Source: Saccharomycopsis fibuligera x Saccharomycopsis cf. fibuligera (taxonomy: Eukaryota > Ascomycota > Saccharomycetes > Ascoideales > Saccharomycopsidaceae). From it: a stretch of 64,000 nt of DNA. Positions within the stretch are counted from its first letter, which is position 1; the number at the start of each line of letters is the position of its first letter. The notes beneath the pieces are model-generated. The model worked only from the letters and a program-made list of their open reading frames with translations, was not told the DNA's origin and made no database searches. Below, in pieces: positions 53,639 through 63,507 of the stretch. Both the position numbers and the translations under genes were made by a program. The stretch is from assembly GCA_001936135.1 (NCBI GenBank), contig CP012820.1, positions 2,286,501 to 2,350,500 of the forward strand. The letters are read 5' to 3'.

Positions 53639-53701
53639 TTTCCACTCCTTCCACTCCTTCTGCTCTTTCCACTCTTTCCACTCTTTCTACTCTTTCTACT
53701 C
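53639..53701 (+). repeat. 9-bp pyrimidine tandem array, unit tttccactc
   Basis: Seven copies in register (variants cttccactc, cttctgctc, tttctactc), ending 85 bp before the ABC transporter ATG, so probably in its leader. Confidence 0.85.
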
Positions 53702-53750
53702 TTTTCTTTCCACTCTTTTCTTGTCACTCTCTTTTCGCTATTCTCCCCCA

Positions 53751-53771
53751 ATGTTCCTGGCCCCTTTCTGA
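53751..53771 (+). promoter_or_regulatory. Six-codon uORF before the ABC transporter
   Basis: ATG at 53751 (A at -3 by ccccca) reads MFLAPF then TGA, ending 14 bp before the main ATG. It would only matter if transcription starts upstream of it. Confidence 0.4.
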
Positions 53772-53785
53772 TAGCCAATCCTCCA

Positions 53786-56700
53786 ATGCCTTCGCCCCAG
53801 CACTTGCTCCTGCTAGCGCCGCCATCTAGCCTCCAGAACTGTTCAGCAAACCAGTCCTTATCGGCAGTCGCTTCCTCCCCGTCGCCACTTTTTCACTCTC
53901 TCTTGGTTCCAAATCACAATGCCTTCAGCCCGCCTGCGTTACTTTCCTTGCTGTTTCGTACCAATGCTGCTTTGGCGCTAGCTGCTGCCTCCAGTTTGCT
54001 TGTCATGTGGCTCACCAGGTGTCTGCGCCTGGACCGCAAAGTAAAATTCCAGGCCAGCCAAAGCCGCCTGGGCCCTATTTTCGTCAACATCGCTTTACAG
54101 TTCCTTGCGTACTCTTATCTCTCGTACTCTGCCTTTCGATACTCCGGTCTCTCCACAAAGCAGTTTTCAGACTCTTTCAGCTTATCGTCGCCATCTTCAC
54201 CTGCCGTTAACTTGGCCGCAGCCGGTGCCTCTATTGGCGCGCTTGTGCTTCCTGTTCATTACCTCTCCGGCCAGTCGCCCCTCTTGGCTGCGTTTTGGCT
54301 CTGGAACGCTTTGCACAACTTCGTTGTCGCGTTGCAGGACACCTTCTCTAGCTATCCTGTCTATCCCACCACCGGCGCAGTGCCAGCACTTCTCAAGTGG
54401 TTTTTGTTGAGCAACTCGGTCTCAATAGCTGTTCACCAGCTCCAGCAACAGCGCCCTTCCTCTCCGTCAAGCATCGTCGACAAGTTAACGTTTTCGTGGC
54501 TAAACCCGCTAATTGCCGAGGGCTACACTAAGCGTTACATTTCCCCAGACGACATTGCAAACTTAAACATCAAGGTCAATTACAGCCCGTACTTTGCAAA
54601 GTTGTTGCACAACTGGAACATTTCAAAACATGCAGCTGCAGCACCAAAGTCCGCAGACGCTGTCAGCCTCAGCGATAAGAAACTCACCCCATTTGATCTT
54701 CTCGTCTGTTTGGCAAAAACCTTTGGCTCTAAAATTTTTTTCATTGTTTTGATTCAGCTTGCCGAAAACGTGGTTTGCTTCATTCAACCGCAGCTACTCA
54801 GACAACTCATCAAATTTTTCAATGACTATGACCATTCGTCGAACGATCCACCGCTTTTGTTGGGGTTCTTGATCTCTGCGGCCATGTTTGTTGTCTCAAT
54901 CATCACCACCAACTTGTACAACCAATTTTTCATCCAGCTATACAAAACGGGACTCTATGTCAAAGGTAGCTTAATGTCCCTTGTCTACACTAAAGGGCTA
55001 AGATTGTCACAAAAATCACGGTTAGACAAGTCTACCGGAGACGTGATAAACCTCGTCGCCATTGATGTCAACAGAATCCAAAACTTGAGCCAGCAGATTC
55101 AGTTGTTTGTCAGTATTCCCACAAAACTTGCTCTTTCTGTTATGGCGCTATATTATCTCCTTGGCAATGCAGTAGTCGGGGGCTTGCTAGTGGTGGCCAT
55201 TATGATCCCTGTCAATACTGTACTTCTCAAGTTATTGAAAAATTTAAATCGCTCCCAAATGAAGTACAAGGACTCGCGCATCAAAATTATATCTGAAGTG
55301 TTAAACTCAATAAAGTCCGTGAAGCTATATGGGTGGGAAGCTTCGATGCTCCACAGAATCAACCATATTAGAAATAAAAAAGAACTACAAAACTTGAAGA
55401 AGATCGGGTTGGTTATTTCTGCTAACCAGTTTTTTTGGTGTTTGATTCCATTACTAATTCTGTGTTCCACCTTCTTCTTTTACCAAAAACCCCTCACTTC
55501 CGATATTATTTTCCCTGCATTGTCATTGTTTCACATATTCACTGGGCCAGTGCTACTGTTGCCATCTTTGATCACCAGCATCATTGAAGCATCAATTGCT
55601 TTGGATAGATTAACTGAATACTTGAATTGCGAAGAGAAAGGGGAGCTTCCGGTGTCAAAATTTACTTTTGACTCTGATTGCGCTCCTCGTGGCCGTCCTC
55701 AAATCCAAATCAAAGACTGTGATTTTTTGTGGGATAGTCATCTTTTGCAAAAAAGACGTGCACTCTCGCAATTGAAACAATCCTCTAGTTACGATGAGGA
55801 AGCAGCGCTTTTAGTCCAAGAAAAAGACAGCGCCAAAAGTCCCAACAGAATAGCATTGCAGAACATCAATTTACACGTCAAAAATTCAGAATTTGTGTGC
55901 GTTTTGGGTAATGTTGGCTCGGGAAAATCTACTCTTTTGAACGCCATTCTCGGTGAGCTCCCCGTTTTGCCCAAACTTACCAACAACGACAATCACAACA
56001 ACTCATCTTCTTCCGAAATTTCCGTCAATGGTTCAGTGGCTTACTGTTCCCAGATCCCGTGGATCTTGAATACCACTGTTAAGGAAAATATTCTTTTCGG
56101 ATCACCATACAACGAAATGCGCTATTTTGAGACCATCAATGCATGCGATTTGGCAGATGATTTGGCAATCTTACCCAACGCTGATGAAACTGTTGTTGGA
56201 GAAAAAGGAATATCCTTGTCAGGAGGTCAAAAAGCACGGTTATCACTTGCTAGAGCAGTTTACGCAAACAAGGATATTTATATCCTTGATGACATTCTTA
56301 GTGCCGTGGACAATCATGTGGCAAAAAACATTATTTACAAAGTGTTGTCTAGCGAAAGTGGCATGTTGAAGGATAAAATTAGAGTTCTTGTCACGAACAA
56401 CCTTTCAGTACTTCGCTTTGCTAGCCAAGTGGTATATTTGGAGAAAAGTAGAATCGCCGAAGCTGGTAACTTGAATGTTTTGCTAGCAAACAAGGATAGC
56501 AATGTTGGAAAACTACTTGCTTCTACCAACACTTGGGAGGGAAGCCATGATATTTTGATTGATTTGGCATATGACGATAATGGTTGTTCTATAGCCGAAT
56601 CTGACAGTATCATCAGCTCGGAAGAAAACAGCGAGACTTCTGAAACTTCCTCAGTTTGCTCTTTTGACCGGTCAAGCTCATCGCTCTCGTCATTGGAAAG

Positions 56701-58672
56701 CAACAACGACGATGAAGCTAAATTGAAGTTGTCAAAAAAGCTTTCCCCTGCTAAAGCAGCCATGGAAGGTACCGGTAATGGCGAAATAAAATGGATTACT
56801 TATACCCGGTATGCCAAATCCTGCTCGATTAGTGGTATTGTTTTATTTTTGTTCATGATATTTGTAAGTAGCACATTCCAGTTAATGAGCAACAACTGGC
56901 TCAAAAATTGGTCTGAAAAAAATGACGAATACAATTTAGCTGCTAGTGAACATGGTGCCAATAACGGAAATCCTAGCAGTAGCATCAAGCACTTTATTTT
57001 GATCTACTTGGTCTTAGGCATGAGCTCAAGTGTATTCGTTTTTTTCAAGGCGTTCGTGCTTTACCAGTACTGCTCCATCAAAGCTTCCTCCAATTTGCAT
57101 AAGCTAATGACCAATGCTATATTGAAATCTCCGATGTCATTTTTTGACACTACACCACTAGGAAGAATTCTTAATCGCTTTTCCAATGACATCAACAAAA
57201 TTGATGAAAGCTTGCCGAAAACGTTTAGCAAATTTTTTACATCACTGGTTTCTACAGTTTTCACCCTTGGTGTGATTATTTATCATTTGCCAATCTTTTT
57301 GGTACCTATGGTAGCATTAGTCTTGGTCTACTATTATTATCAGATGTACTACGTCATTGCATCAAGGGATATGAAGCGCATTGGGTCTACTTCAAGAAGC
57401 CCAATTTTCAATCACCTACAAGAGTCATTATTAGGTTGTGAAACTATACGCAGTTACGACAAATCGCAAAGTTTTGAGTCAATCAATACCAAGCACATTA
57501 ATTTTAACTTGAAAGCATTGTTTATTTTTAGATCAGTCAACAGATGGCTTTCATTTAGGCTTCAGCTAATTGGAGCCATTGTTATTTTTTTGACGTCAAC
57601 TTTGTCATTGTGCTCACTAACTACAACCCGCCCACTAACTAATGGCATTGTAGGTTTGATAATGAGCTATGCTTTAGAAATCACGGAGTCGCTTAACTGG
57701 ATAGTTAGATCTTCGGTGGAAATTGAAACCAATATTGTTTGTGTTGAAAGAGTGCTAGAATATTCTAACTTAAAACCTGAAGCACCGCATTATAAACGAA
57801 CTCTTCCGCTGCAAATACAGTCACAGGCATGCTGGCCGAGCGCCGGCGCTATTGAGTTTATGAATTATACCACAAAGTATCGTCCTGAGCTTGACTATGT
57901 TCTTAAAGATTTATCTTTTAGTATTCAAGCAAAAGAAAAAATCGGTATTGTTGGGCGCACTGGTGCAGGGAAAAGCAGTTTAGCATTAGCAATTTTTAGG
58001 CTTGTTGAGGCATATCAAGGATCTATCAAAATTGATGATGCTCAAATTGATGAATTGGGTTTACATCAACTAAGAAGCAGTTTGAGTATTATTCCGCAGG
58101 ACTGTTTAGCAATTGAAGGTTCAGTTAGGGATAATTTAGATCCGTTGGGAAAACATAATGATCAGGATATAATGAAAGCAATTGAACTTTCTCATTTAAA
58201 AGAGCATCTTGAAAGTTACTATTCTTCAAATGATGATGGTGCCGAAAATATTGATGATTTCTCAAGTGAAGAAAATACAACAGCAATGTCAAGAGGGTGT
58301 CAGTTGCTAGATACAAAAGTTTGTGAAGGCGGAAGAAACTTGTCTGTTGGTCAAAGACAATTGCTTTGTTTGGCCCGCGCATTGCTCAATCCGTCAAAAG
58401 TTCTTATTCTCGATGAAGCCACTGCAGCAGTGGATGCTAACACGGACAAGATCGTCCAGGAAACAATCCGCAAGGAATTCTGCGATAAGACCATATTGAC
58501 TATCGCCCACCGGTTGGATACCGTTATGGACTGCGACAAAATTATGGTGTTGGATTACGGCAAGATTGTGGAGTTTGACGATCCAAAAAAGTTGTTGAAA
58601 AACAAATTCAGTTTTTTTTATAAGCTTTGTGATGAAGGCATGTGTTTAAAGGGTAATGATAAAGGTACTTGA
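53786..58672 (+). CDS. ABCC (MRP/Ycf1-Bpt1-like) full-size ABC transporter
   Basis: 1628 residues: TMD0 (about 50-215), TMD1 (about 310-620), NBD1, linker, TMD2 (about 1015-1300), NBD2. NBD1 has Walker A GNVGSGKST (708-716) and signature LSGGQ (811-815). NBD2 has Walker A GRTGAGKSS (1390-1398), signature LSVGQ (1519-1523) and ILDEATAAVD. NBD1 uses Asp in place of the catalytic Glu (ILDDILSAVD), as ABCC proteins do, and its switch His is Asn (LVTNNL, N871), as in Ycf1. The Ser-rich linker (about 930-1000) is a likely phospho-regulatory region. Relatives sit in the vacuole membrane and move glutathione conjugates, cadmium-GSH or bile-salt-like anions. The substrate is not readable from sequence. 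CTG codons occur in the poorly conserved N-terminus. Confidence 0.92.
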   Translation: MPSPQHLLLLAPPSSLQNCSANQSLSAVASSPSPLFHSLLVPNHNAFSPPALLSLLFRTNAALALAAASSLLVMWLTRCLRLDRKVKFQASQSRLGPIFVNIALQFLAYSYLSYSAFRYSGLSTKQFSDSFSLSSPSSPAVNLAAAGASIGALVLPVHYLSGQSPLLAAFWLWNALHNFVVALQDTFSSYPVYPTTGAVPALLKWFLLSNSVSIAVHQLQQQRPSSPSSIVDKLTFSWLNPLIAEGYTKRYISPDDIANLNIKVNYSPYFAKLLHNWNISKHAAAAPKSADAVSLSDKKLTPFDLLVCLAKTFGSKIFFIVLIQLAENVVCFIQPQLLRQLIKFFNDYDHSSNDPPLLLGFLISAAMFVVSIITTNLYNQFFIQLYKTGLYVKGSLMSLVYTKGLRLSQKSRLDKSTGDVINLVAIDVNRIQNLSQQIQLFVSIPTKLALSVMALYYLLGNAVVGGLLVVAIMIPVNTVLLKLLKNLNRSQMKYKDSRIKIISEVLNSIKSVKLYGWEASMLHRINHIRNKKELQNLKKIGLVISANQFFWCLIPLLILCSTFFFYQKPLTSDIIFPALSLFHIFTGPVLLLPSLITSIIEASIALDRLTEYLNCEEKGELPVSKFTFDSDCAPRGRPQIQIKDCDFLWDSHLLQKRRALSQLKQSSSYDEEAALLVQEKDSAKSPNRIALQNINLHVKNSEFVCVLGNVGSGKSTLLNAILGELPVLPKLTNNDNHNNSSSSEISVNGSVAYCSQIPWILNTTVKENILFGSPYNEMRYFETINACDLADDLAILPNADETVVGEKGISLSGGQKARLSLARAVYANKDIYILDDILSAVDNHVAKNIIYKVLSSESGMLKDKIRVLVTNNLSVLRFASQVVYLEKSRIAEAGNLNVLLANKDSNVGKLLASTNTWEGSHDILIDLAYDDNGCSIAESDSIISSEENSETSETSSVCSFDRSSSSLSSLESNNDDEAKLKLSKKLSPAKAAMEGTGNGEIKWITYTRYAKSCSISGIVLFLFMIFVSSTFQLMSNNWLKNWSEKNDEYNLAASEHGANNGNPSSSIKHFILIYLVLGMSSSVFVFFKAFVLYQYCSIKASSNLHKLMTNAILKSPMSFFDTTPLGRILNRFSNDINKIDESLPKTFSKFFTSLVSTVFTLGVIIYHLPIFLVPMVALVLVYYYYQMYYVIASRDMKRIGSTSRSPIFNHLQESLLGCETIRSYDKSQSFESINTKHINFNLKALFIFRSVNRWLSFRLQLIGAIVIFLTSTLSLCSLTTTRPLTNGIVGLIMSYALEITESLNWIVRSSVEIETNIVCVERVLEYSNLKPEAPHYKRTLPLQIQSQACWPSAGAIEFMNYTTKYRPELDYVLKDLSFSIQAKEKIGIVGRTGAGKSSLALAIFRLVEAYQGSIKIDDAQIDELGLHQLRSSLSIIPQDCLAIEGSVRDNLDPLGKHNDQDIMKAIELSHLKEHLESYYSSNDDGAENIDDFSSEENTTAMSRGCQLLDTKVCEGGRNLSVGQRQLLCLARALLNPSKVLILDEATAAVDANTDKIVQETIRKEFCDKTILTIAHRLDTVMDCDKIMVLDYGKIVEFDDPKKLLKNKFSFFYKLCDEGMCLKGNDKGT

Positions 58673-58842
58673 TAAACGTGCTCAATCTATTATATTATTA
58701 CATTTATCTTCCAGACACTCTTTTTTTTATTTTTTTGGTTTTTGTTTTGTTATTTATTTTTGATTACCACATTCAAAGAACACTTGGTTGGTATCTTCTA
58801 TTTTTTCACGTTTTCACTTCAACTTTTACCATCCATTTTATT

Positions 58843-58844
<2 letters not shown>

Positions 58845-58885
<41 letters not shown>
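58845..58885 (+). repeat. T41 homopolymer
   Basis: Forty-one consecutive T, the longest homopolymer in the window. Its exact length could be an assembly artefact. Confidence 0.85.
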
Positions 58886-58887
<2 letters not shown>

Positions 58888-58973
58888 TTTTGTTTCGTTT
58901 TTATTTTCATATCTTTATTGTCTCCAACCACTATACTATAACCCCATTCATTGACTAACAAACAATGGATTAC

Positions 58974-58999
58974 TATACTATAATCTTGCCTATAGTATA
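58974..58999. repeat. Inverted repeat TATACTATA-N8-TATAGTATA
   Basis: Nine-bp perfect arms about 300 bp after the ABC transporter stop, flanked by further actata copies. Confidence 0.65.
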
Positions 59000-59185
59000 A
59001 CTACACTATACTAAGGCGGCCTTTCTATTCTCTATTTTCTGTCTTTTTTCAGCCGTTTACATTTGTCTATCTTTAGGTTTTGCTAGATTTTCGATAGAGA
59101 CAAAAAAGTTTGCTTGATTTTTTGATCGTTCTAGTGGACTTTTTCTACAATTTGAACGTCTCGTTATTTGAGTTTTTTATATTTA

Positions 59186-59218
<33 letters not shown>

Positions 59219-59891
59219 TTTCGTTTACGTTTTCTCATTCGTGTCAGTTTATACTATACTTGAACTATATTATACTATATTATACTCAAACTCTGTCGCT
59301 AAAGTGACTGCAAATTAAATAAAATATTCCAGGAAGAAATATCCTTAGTTTTGGTTTTTACATTGAACCTTTTATACATTTGTGCTCTGTATACAGATCA
59401 AGGTAGTTAAAATAAGGCTAATGAGCAAGGTAGTAGAGACATTAAAGACACCCAAACAACGCATTTTAAAACTTTCTTTCTCTCTTTTGTAAATGAAGAA
59501 AACTTGTACAACTAATGCCAACTTTGTTTAGAGGAACTCCGCAAACTCCAAGTAGGCGGATAATTTCGTTAACCCAGTCGGATTTCGTAATGACGCAATC
59601 GCTGACAGCACCGAGCGATTGGTGCGATGGGCGTCCATAGCTGTACGGTAGTGGGAGAGAGTTGAAAACGGAGTAGGCAAAAAAATAGCAGTGAGCGATA
59701 CCCAAATTTAAACCAACAAATTGCATTCAGATCAATCAAATTACGACCACAAGTATACACAGACATCGAGCTCCTTTACACCGTTTATATAAAAAGCTGC
59801 ACACTTCAGCTTTTCGATAAATTACTCACTACTCACGCAAATAGACGCTGTCTATTAATAGTTATGAGCTATATCTAATTGAACACCTATA

Positions 59892-60614
59892 ATGTCTAAC
59901 ATAACTTCTTTTACTCAGCTTACGAAGAAACTACAATCCTTATCATCTTCCTCATCTTCGTCAAATACGGTGTCTAATGACTGTATAAGAAACATTGTGT
60001 TGAGATGCCCTTTCAAAACGTGCAATTGCCGCGTTATAGCTTATCCATACCCATCTACAACTAGTTCAGGATTAGAATCGTCAAGGTTAAGTGAGGCTTT
60101 GTACGCGGTGAAACAGGCTCCTGAATGCATTCAATTGCATAGGGAATCTCTTGAAGTAATTAATCCAAAGCTTGAGTCTAATAGCGACAATAAGAACAAA
60201 GATCAGTTGCAGCAGGATAATATAAGGAAGGAAAACAGTAACGAAGAACAACAACAACAGTTTTTTAAAGTGAACGATGCGTGGGATTTCGATAATATTG
60301 GGGTCTCTAGACCTACTGATATTAAACAACCCACAATTGTCAAAAGTGGGTTTCCAGTTGACATTTCTGCTACTGTTGCTGTCGCTAATGATAAAGATGC
60401 CGAAAACCCAGTTGTAAATTCAACCAAGATCAATATACAACGTTACTTGGTGTGTGCTGATTGCGAAAGAGGGCCAATTGGTTTTGCTGGTTTTGCTAGT
60501 GACGTTACTGATGAAAAACCGCAAGAAGCAGAAAATCAAGATGAGAGAATAAATAAGGCAAATCAGCTTGTTTATTTCTTGAGTGCAAATAGCGTCCGTT
60601 ACGAATTGCGTTAA
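59892..60614 (+). CDS. DSS4: Dss4/Mss4-type exchange factor or chaperone for Rab GTPases
   Basis: 240 residues. The two halves of the Mss4 zinc site are seen: CPFKTCNCRVI (C39, C44, C46) and YLVCADCERGPIGF (C188, C191). Between them is the family motif FKVNDAWDFDNIGVSRP (about 125-141). S. cerevisiae Dss4 releases nucleotide from the secretory Rab Sec4 and stabilises its empty form in exocytosis. At 240 residues it is longer than S. cerevisiae Dss4 (about 143) through a Ser-rich N-terminus and a charged Gln/Asn insert (about 96-124). The ATG at 59892 is the first in frame and fits the family start. Confidence 0.88.
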   Translation: MSNITSFTQLTKKLQSLSSSSSSSNTVSNDCIRNIVLRCPFKTCNCRVIAYPYPSTTSSGLESSRLSEALYAVKQAPECIQLHRESLEVINPKLESNSDNKNKDQLQQDNIRKENSNEEQQQQFFKVNDAWDFDNIGVSRPTDIKQPTIVKSGFPVDISATVAVANDKDAENPVVNSTKINIQRYLVCADCERGPIGFAGFASDVTDEKPQEAENQDERINKANQLVYFLSANSVRYELR

Positions 60615-60789
60615 GCAAGATAAAATGCACAGTTGTATTAATATTGATTGAATAATCTCCCTATATACTAATATTTCCCAGAAAATGCATGCAAAATAAA
60701 CTAATTATGAAGATAAACAAAAATGCTAGAGCGGAAAAAAGCGAAAAGTAATAAAATAATAAACATGTAAAACACAAAAAGCACATTAA

Positions 60790-60830
<41 letters not shown>

Positions 60831-60847
60831 AAAACTTGACGAGAGAC
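60615..60847. other. Convergent gap with A31 tract
   Basis: 233 bp between the DSS4 and MFS stops. It is A-rich on plus, with 31 consecutive A at 60795-60825. Confidence 0.8.
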
Positions 60848-62515
60848 TCATTTTTTTTCTCTCGATTCCATCTTTCTATCTTCCTTTTGCTGTCTCTTTT
60901 TCACCCACTGTGAGCCTTTCCACATTACCACATATAATGGTATCAAAGAAAGCATACAGAGTCCAGCCATCAATGTGAAACATCCGCCAATGGTCAACGC
61001 CAGTTGCATCTTTGATAACGCAGAAACACCGCAAGCCGCGATAAGACATCTAAACAAATTTACAGTGGCAGTACTAGTAGAAGTCTTGGATGGATATAAA
61101 TCAGCAAGCAAATTCGTAGAAACGGAAACGAATGGTGAATTAACAAGTGAGGCCATAAAAGTGCCAATAAGAACAGCTGCAAGAGGCTGGTCAGTGTCCA
61201 AACACCATCCGAAAATCAAGAGCCCGCCGCTAAATAAACAACCACATGGGAAAAGCATTAATAAACGACATTGGAAAATATCAAATTCTGGCTTTTTAGC
61301 GGTTGGATCCTCTTTTAATGCTTGATATTTTTCAATAGCCTTTTGGTATTTGGCATGGTAATGTCTATAATAAAGGTCAAGAAGTCTACCGCTCATAAAT
61401 GAGCCCATACTACCAGCAATTCCTGGAGCCAAGAAACAAAGCCCCACGCGCTGCACAGAATAGTGTCTTTTGGTTTGTAAAGTAGTACTGAGAGAAGTGA
61501 ACATCATTGACCAACTAGTAAAATATAAAGAACACGGGAACAATACCATAAAAATTTCCTTGTTGGAGGCAATCACCGGCACATCAAAAAGTTTGGATAG
61601 TAAAGTTTGTGATTTATCCTTTGCTTCAAGAGTAGGTAAATCGTTGGTGAGTTTTTTCTTGTAGTGTGGAATCATCCATAATGGGGATTTGTTGATGAAT
61701 TTTTTTGGGGGAATAGAGCCATTGCCAACAATGGTTCTTTTGGTTTCTGGTAAAAAGAAAAAACTGACAACAGCAGTAACCCCACAACCAATAGCCAAGA
61801 ACCAAAAGATGGAACGCCAGGAATTAAATCCCGAGGCTAACAATCCCCCAATCAAAGCACCGAGCGCCTGAGCAAGCAATTGGATTCCTGAGGTGAAACC
61901 AATCAATGAGCCTCTTGTAGCTCTAGTGGCCAAATCTGCACAAACCCCACTATTAATGGCAATTACTGGAGCAATACCAGCAGCTTGAACGCATCGTAAA
62001 AACAAAATCAAGCCATAAGTGTTGGAAACAGCTAAACAAACACAAGCAACAACGTAAATGACACAACAAGCTAACACAACCGGTTTACGGCCAATAGCAT
62101 CAGCGATACTGGCAGTGAACATTGGGGCGATACCTTGAAATATGAAATAGAGTACCACTGATACATTAGCAAGTTCTTCAGTCACATGGAATTTTTGCTC
62201 AATGGTATAAATGATAGGATAATATATGTTGGCGGAAACAGCTGACCAAAACCCAGAAATGCCACAAATCAAGGCAATGGTGTATTTTTCATTGTTGTTG
62301 AAAATAGAATGTGGGTATTCAACAACCAGTCGTGTATGTGCTACTACTGGGTGGTGGTCTTGGTCCTGCTGGTCTTCGACCTCTTCCTCTGTATGGCTGC
62401 TATTTCCGTTATTGATGCTATTGGAAAGCTCGGGAACGTTGTCATTCAGTATGCTGCTAGGGCGCCTTTTACTTATCGTCTTTTTTGAGGAAGGAGATAT
62501 CTTGTCTAATGACAT
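60848..62515 (-). CDS. DHA1-family MFS drug:H+ antiporter (Aqr1/Qdr/Dtr1-like)
   Basis: 555 residues from the ATG at 62515. The frame is open for 33 more codons upstream but without an ATG. A hydrophilic N-terminus of about 75 residues precedes 12 predicted membrane helices. DHA1 signatures are present: motif A as SIADAIGRKP, the charge RCVQAAG in helix 4, and motif C-like GIQLLAQALGALIGG in helix 5, followed by FFFLPETKRTIVG. A central cytosolic loop carries a second hydrophilic region (about 375-420, YRHYHAKYQKAIEKYQALKED). Members export weak acids, drugs, polyamines or bisformyl-dityrosine (Dtr1). The substrate is not predictable. It lies in tandem with a related gene at the right edge. 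Confidence 0.88.
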   Translation of the reverse strand: MSLDKISPSSKKTISKRRPSSILNDNVPELSNSINNGNSSHTEEEVEDQQDQDHHPVVAHTRLVVEYPHSIFNNNEKYTIALICGISGFWSAVSANIYYPIIYTIEQKFHVTEELANVSVVLYFIFQGIAPMFTASIADAIGRKPVVLACCVIYVVACVCLAVSNTYGLILFLRCVQAAGIAPVIAINSGVCADLATRATRGSLIGFTSGIQLLAQALGALIGGLLASGFNSWRSIFWFLAIGCGVTAVVSFFFLPETKRTIVGNGSIPPKKFINKSPLWMIPHYKKKLTNDLPTLEAKDKSQTLLSKLFDVPVIASNKEIFMVLFPCSLYFTSWSMMFTSLSTTLQTKRHYSVQRVGLCFLAPGIAGSMGSFMSGRLLDLYYRHYHAKYQKAIEKYQALKEDPTAKKPEFDIFQCRLLMLFPCGCLFSGGLLIFGWCLDTDQPLAAVLIGTFMASLVNSPFVSVSTNLLADLYPSKTSTSTATVNLFRCLIAACGVSALSKMQLALTIGGCFTLMAGLCMLSLIPLYVVMWKGSQWVKKRQQKEDRKMESREKK

Positions 62516-63507
62516 TCTGCAATGGTTAGCTATGATGGAGATGAGATTTCTAAAATCCACGATTGCTTTAGTATATTGTAAATGTTTGTCTTCGAAATAG
62601 CGAAAGCCAAACAATTGATAATTTTAACACCAATAAAAAAAATTTATTGGTGAAAGATATTGACAATAGTACTAAAGCAAATCTTGGAGACTATCACCAC
62701 ATCAACTATCGAGGATTAAGCACCTTTAAACACTTCAAAAACAAAATTTTCCCTCGGCGTTGGAAAAATTATATCCGTCCGCCATAGTTGCCAAAAACGG
62801 TACTTTTCAAACGCTAATCTCATAAGATCTTGCTGCGGGCATGCCCCTGTCATGATATCAATATTGTTCGTTGAGCGTTAGAAAAACTAATTGCTATAGT
62901 GCTAAGCTTGCAACACTATCCTATTTAAAAGCACGCTATAGGTTTTTTTTTTCCACGTATTATAGTTTCACTATAATTAATACCATGCCACAGCGTATCG
63001 GACACAAGAAGTGCTGTTTAGCTCGGGCACTTCTCGGTGTGCATTAGTCAGCGCCGATGAGATGCTTTACAGTGTTCACAACCCATGCAGCTTACAAAGA
63101 TTAAAAAAGAAACAAGAAAAGCGAAAAACGGCTTTTTGACATGCAGCCGTAGCCGTTAAAAGTCGTAAATGAATTTACCTGCTCTTATCCCTTCCTGGTA
63201 TACTATTATTGGTAGATGTACTACAAAGCTGAAGAGAACAGTTATGAAAACAAAGTGGAGCGGGGTATATTGGTTTATGTTGATAAACTACAAGAGAAAA
63301 CAAAAGTTAAATAAACAGTACGTGACTTTAGCAACAATTTTTTTGTAAGTAACTAGAAAAAATGATAAATATGTAACTACTTCAACAAAGCTTTCGGTGA
63401 AAATTGAAAATATCCCGCGGCCCTAATGCAAGCCATACTTGTAATCTGTAGGTCGACCTCAATTTCTTTCTAAATTGAAATACGAATGGCTTCTCTCGTA
63501 AAAACAA
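62516..63507. promoter_or_regulatory. Upstream region of the first MFS gene; 3' region of the second
   Basis: About 1 kb. It includes the 10-bp palindrome GGGCATGCCC (62837-62846) and the inverted repeat ATTATAGT-TTC-ACTATAAT (62959-62977), about 320 and 450 bp upstream of the ATG. No clear PDRE (TCCGCGGA) is seen. Confidence 0.5.

Larger units (their letters stand above)
50699..53785. promoter_or_regulatory. FLC 3' region and long upstream region of the ABC transporter
   Basis: 3.1 kb. T-rich tracts (51005-51064) follow the FLC stop. From about 51.4 to 53.4 kb the DNA looks GC-richer than its neighbours, with a G-run cluster (51506-51530), a (TG)17 repeat (52667-52700) and many short overlapping frames on both strands without domains. 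The last 450 bp is pyrimidine-rich with a 9-bp array and a 6-codon uORF. Confidence 0.5.
58673..59891. other. ABC transporter 3' region and DSS4 upstream region
   Basis: 1.2 kb of very T-rich DNA with tracts of 41 T (58845-58885) and 29 T (59188-59216) and many actata/tatact repeats (58930-59020, 59255-59290). No gene is supported. Confidence 0.6.

Noticed and set aside
62516-62614. 33-residue extension of the first MFS protein
   Set aside because: Begins with TTG; the first ATG is 62515.
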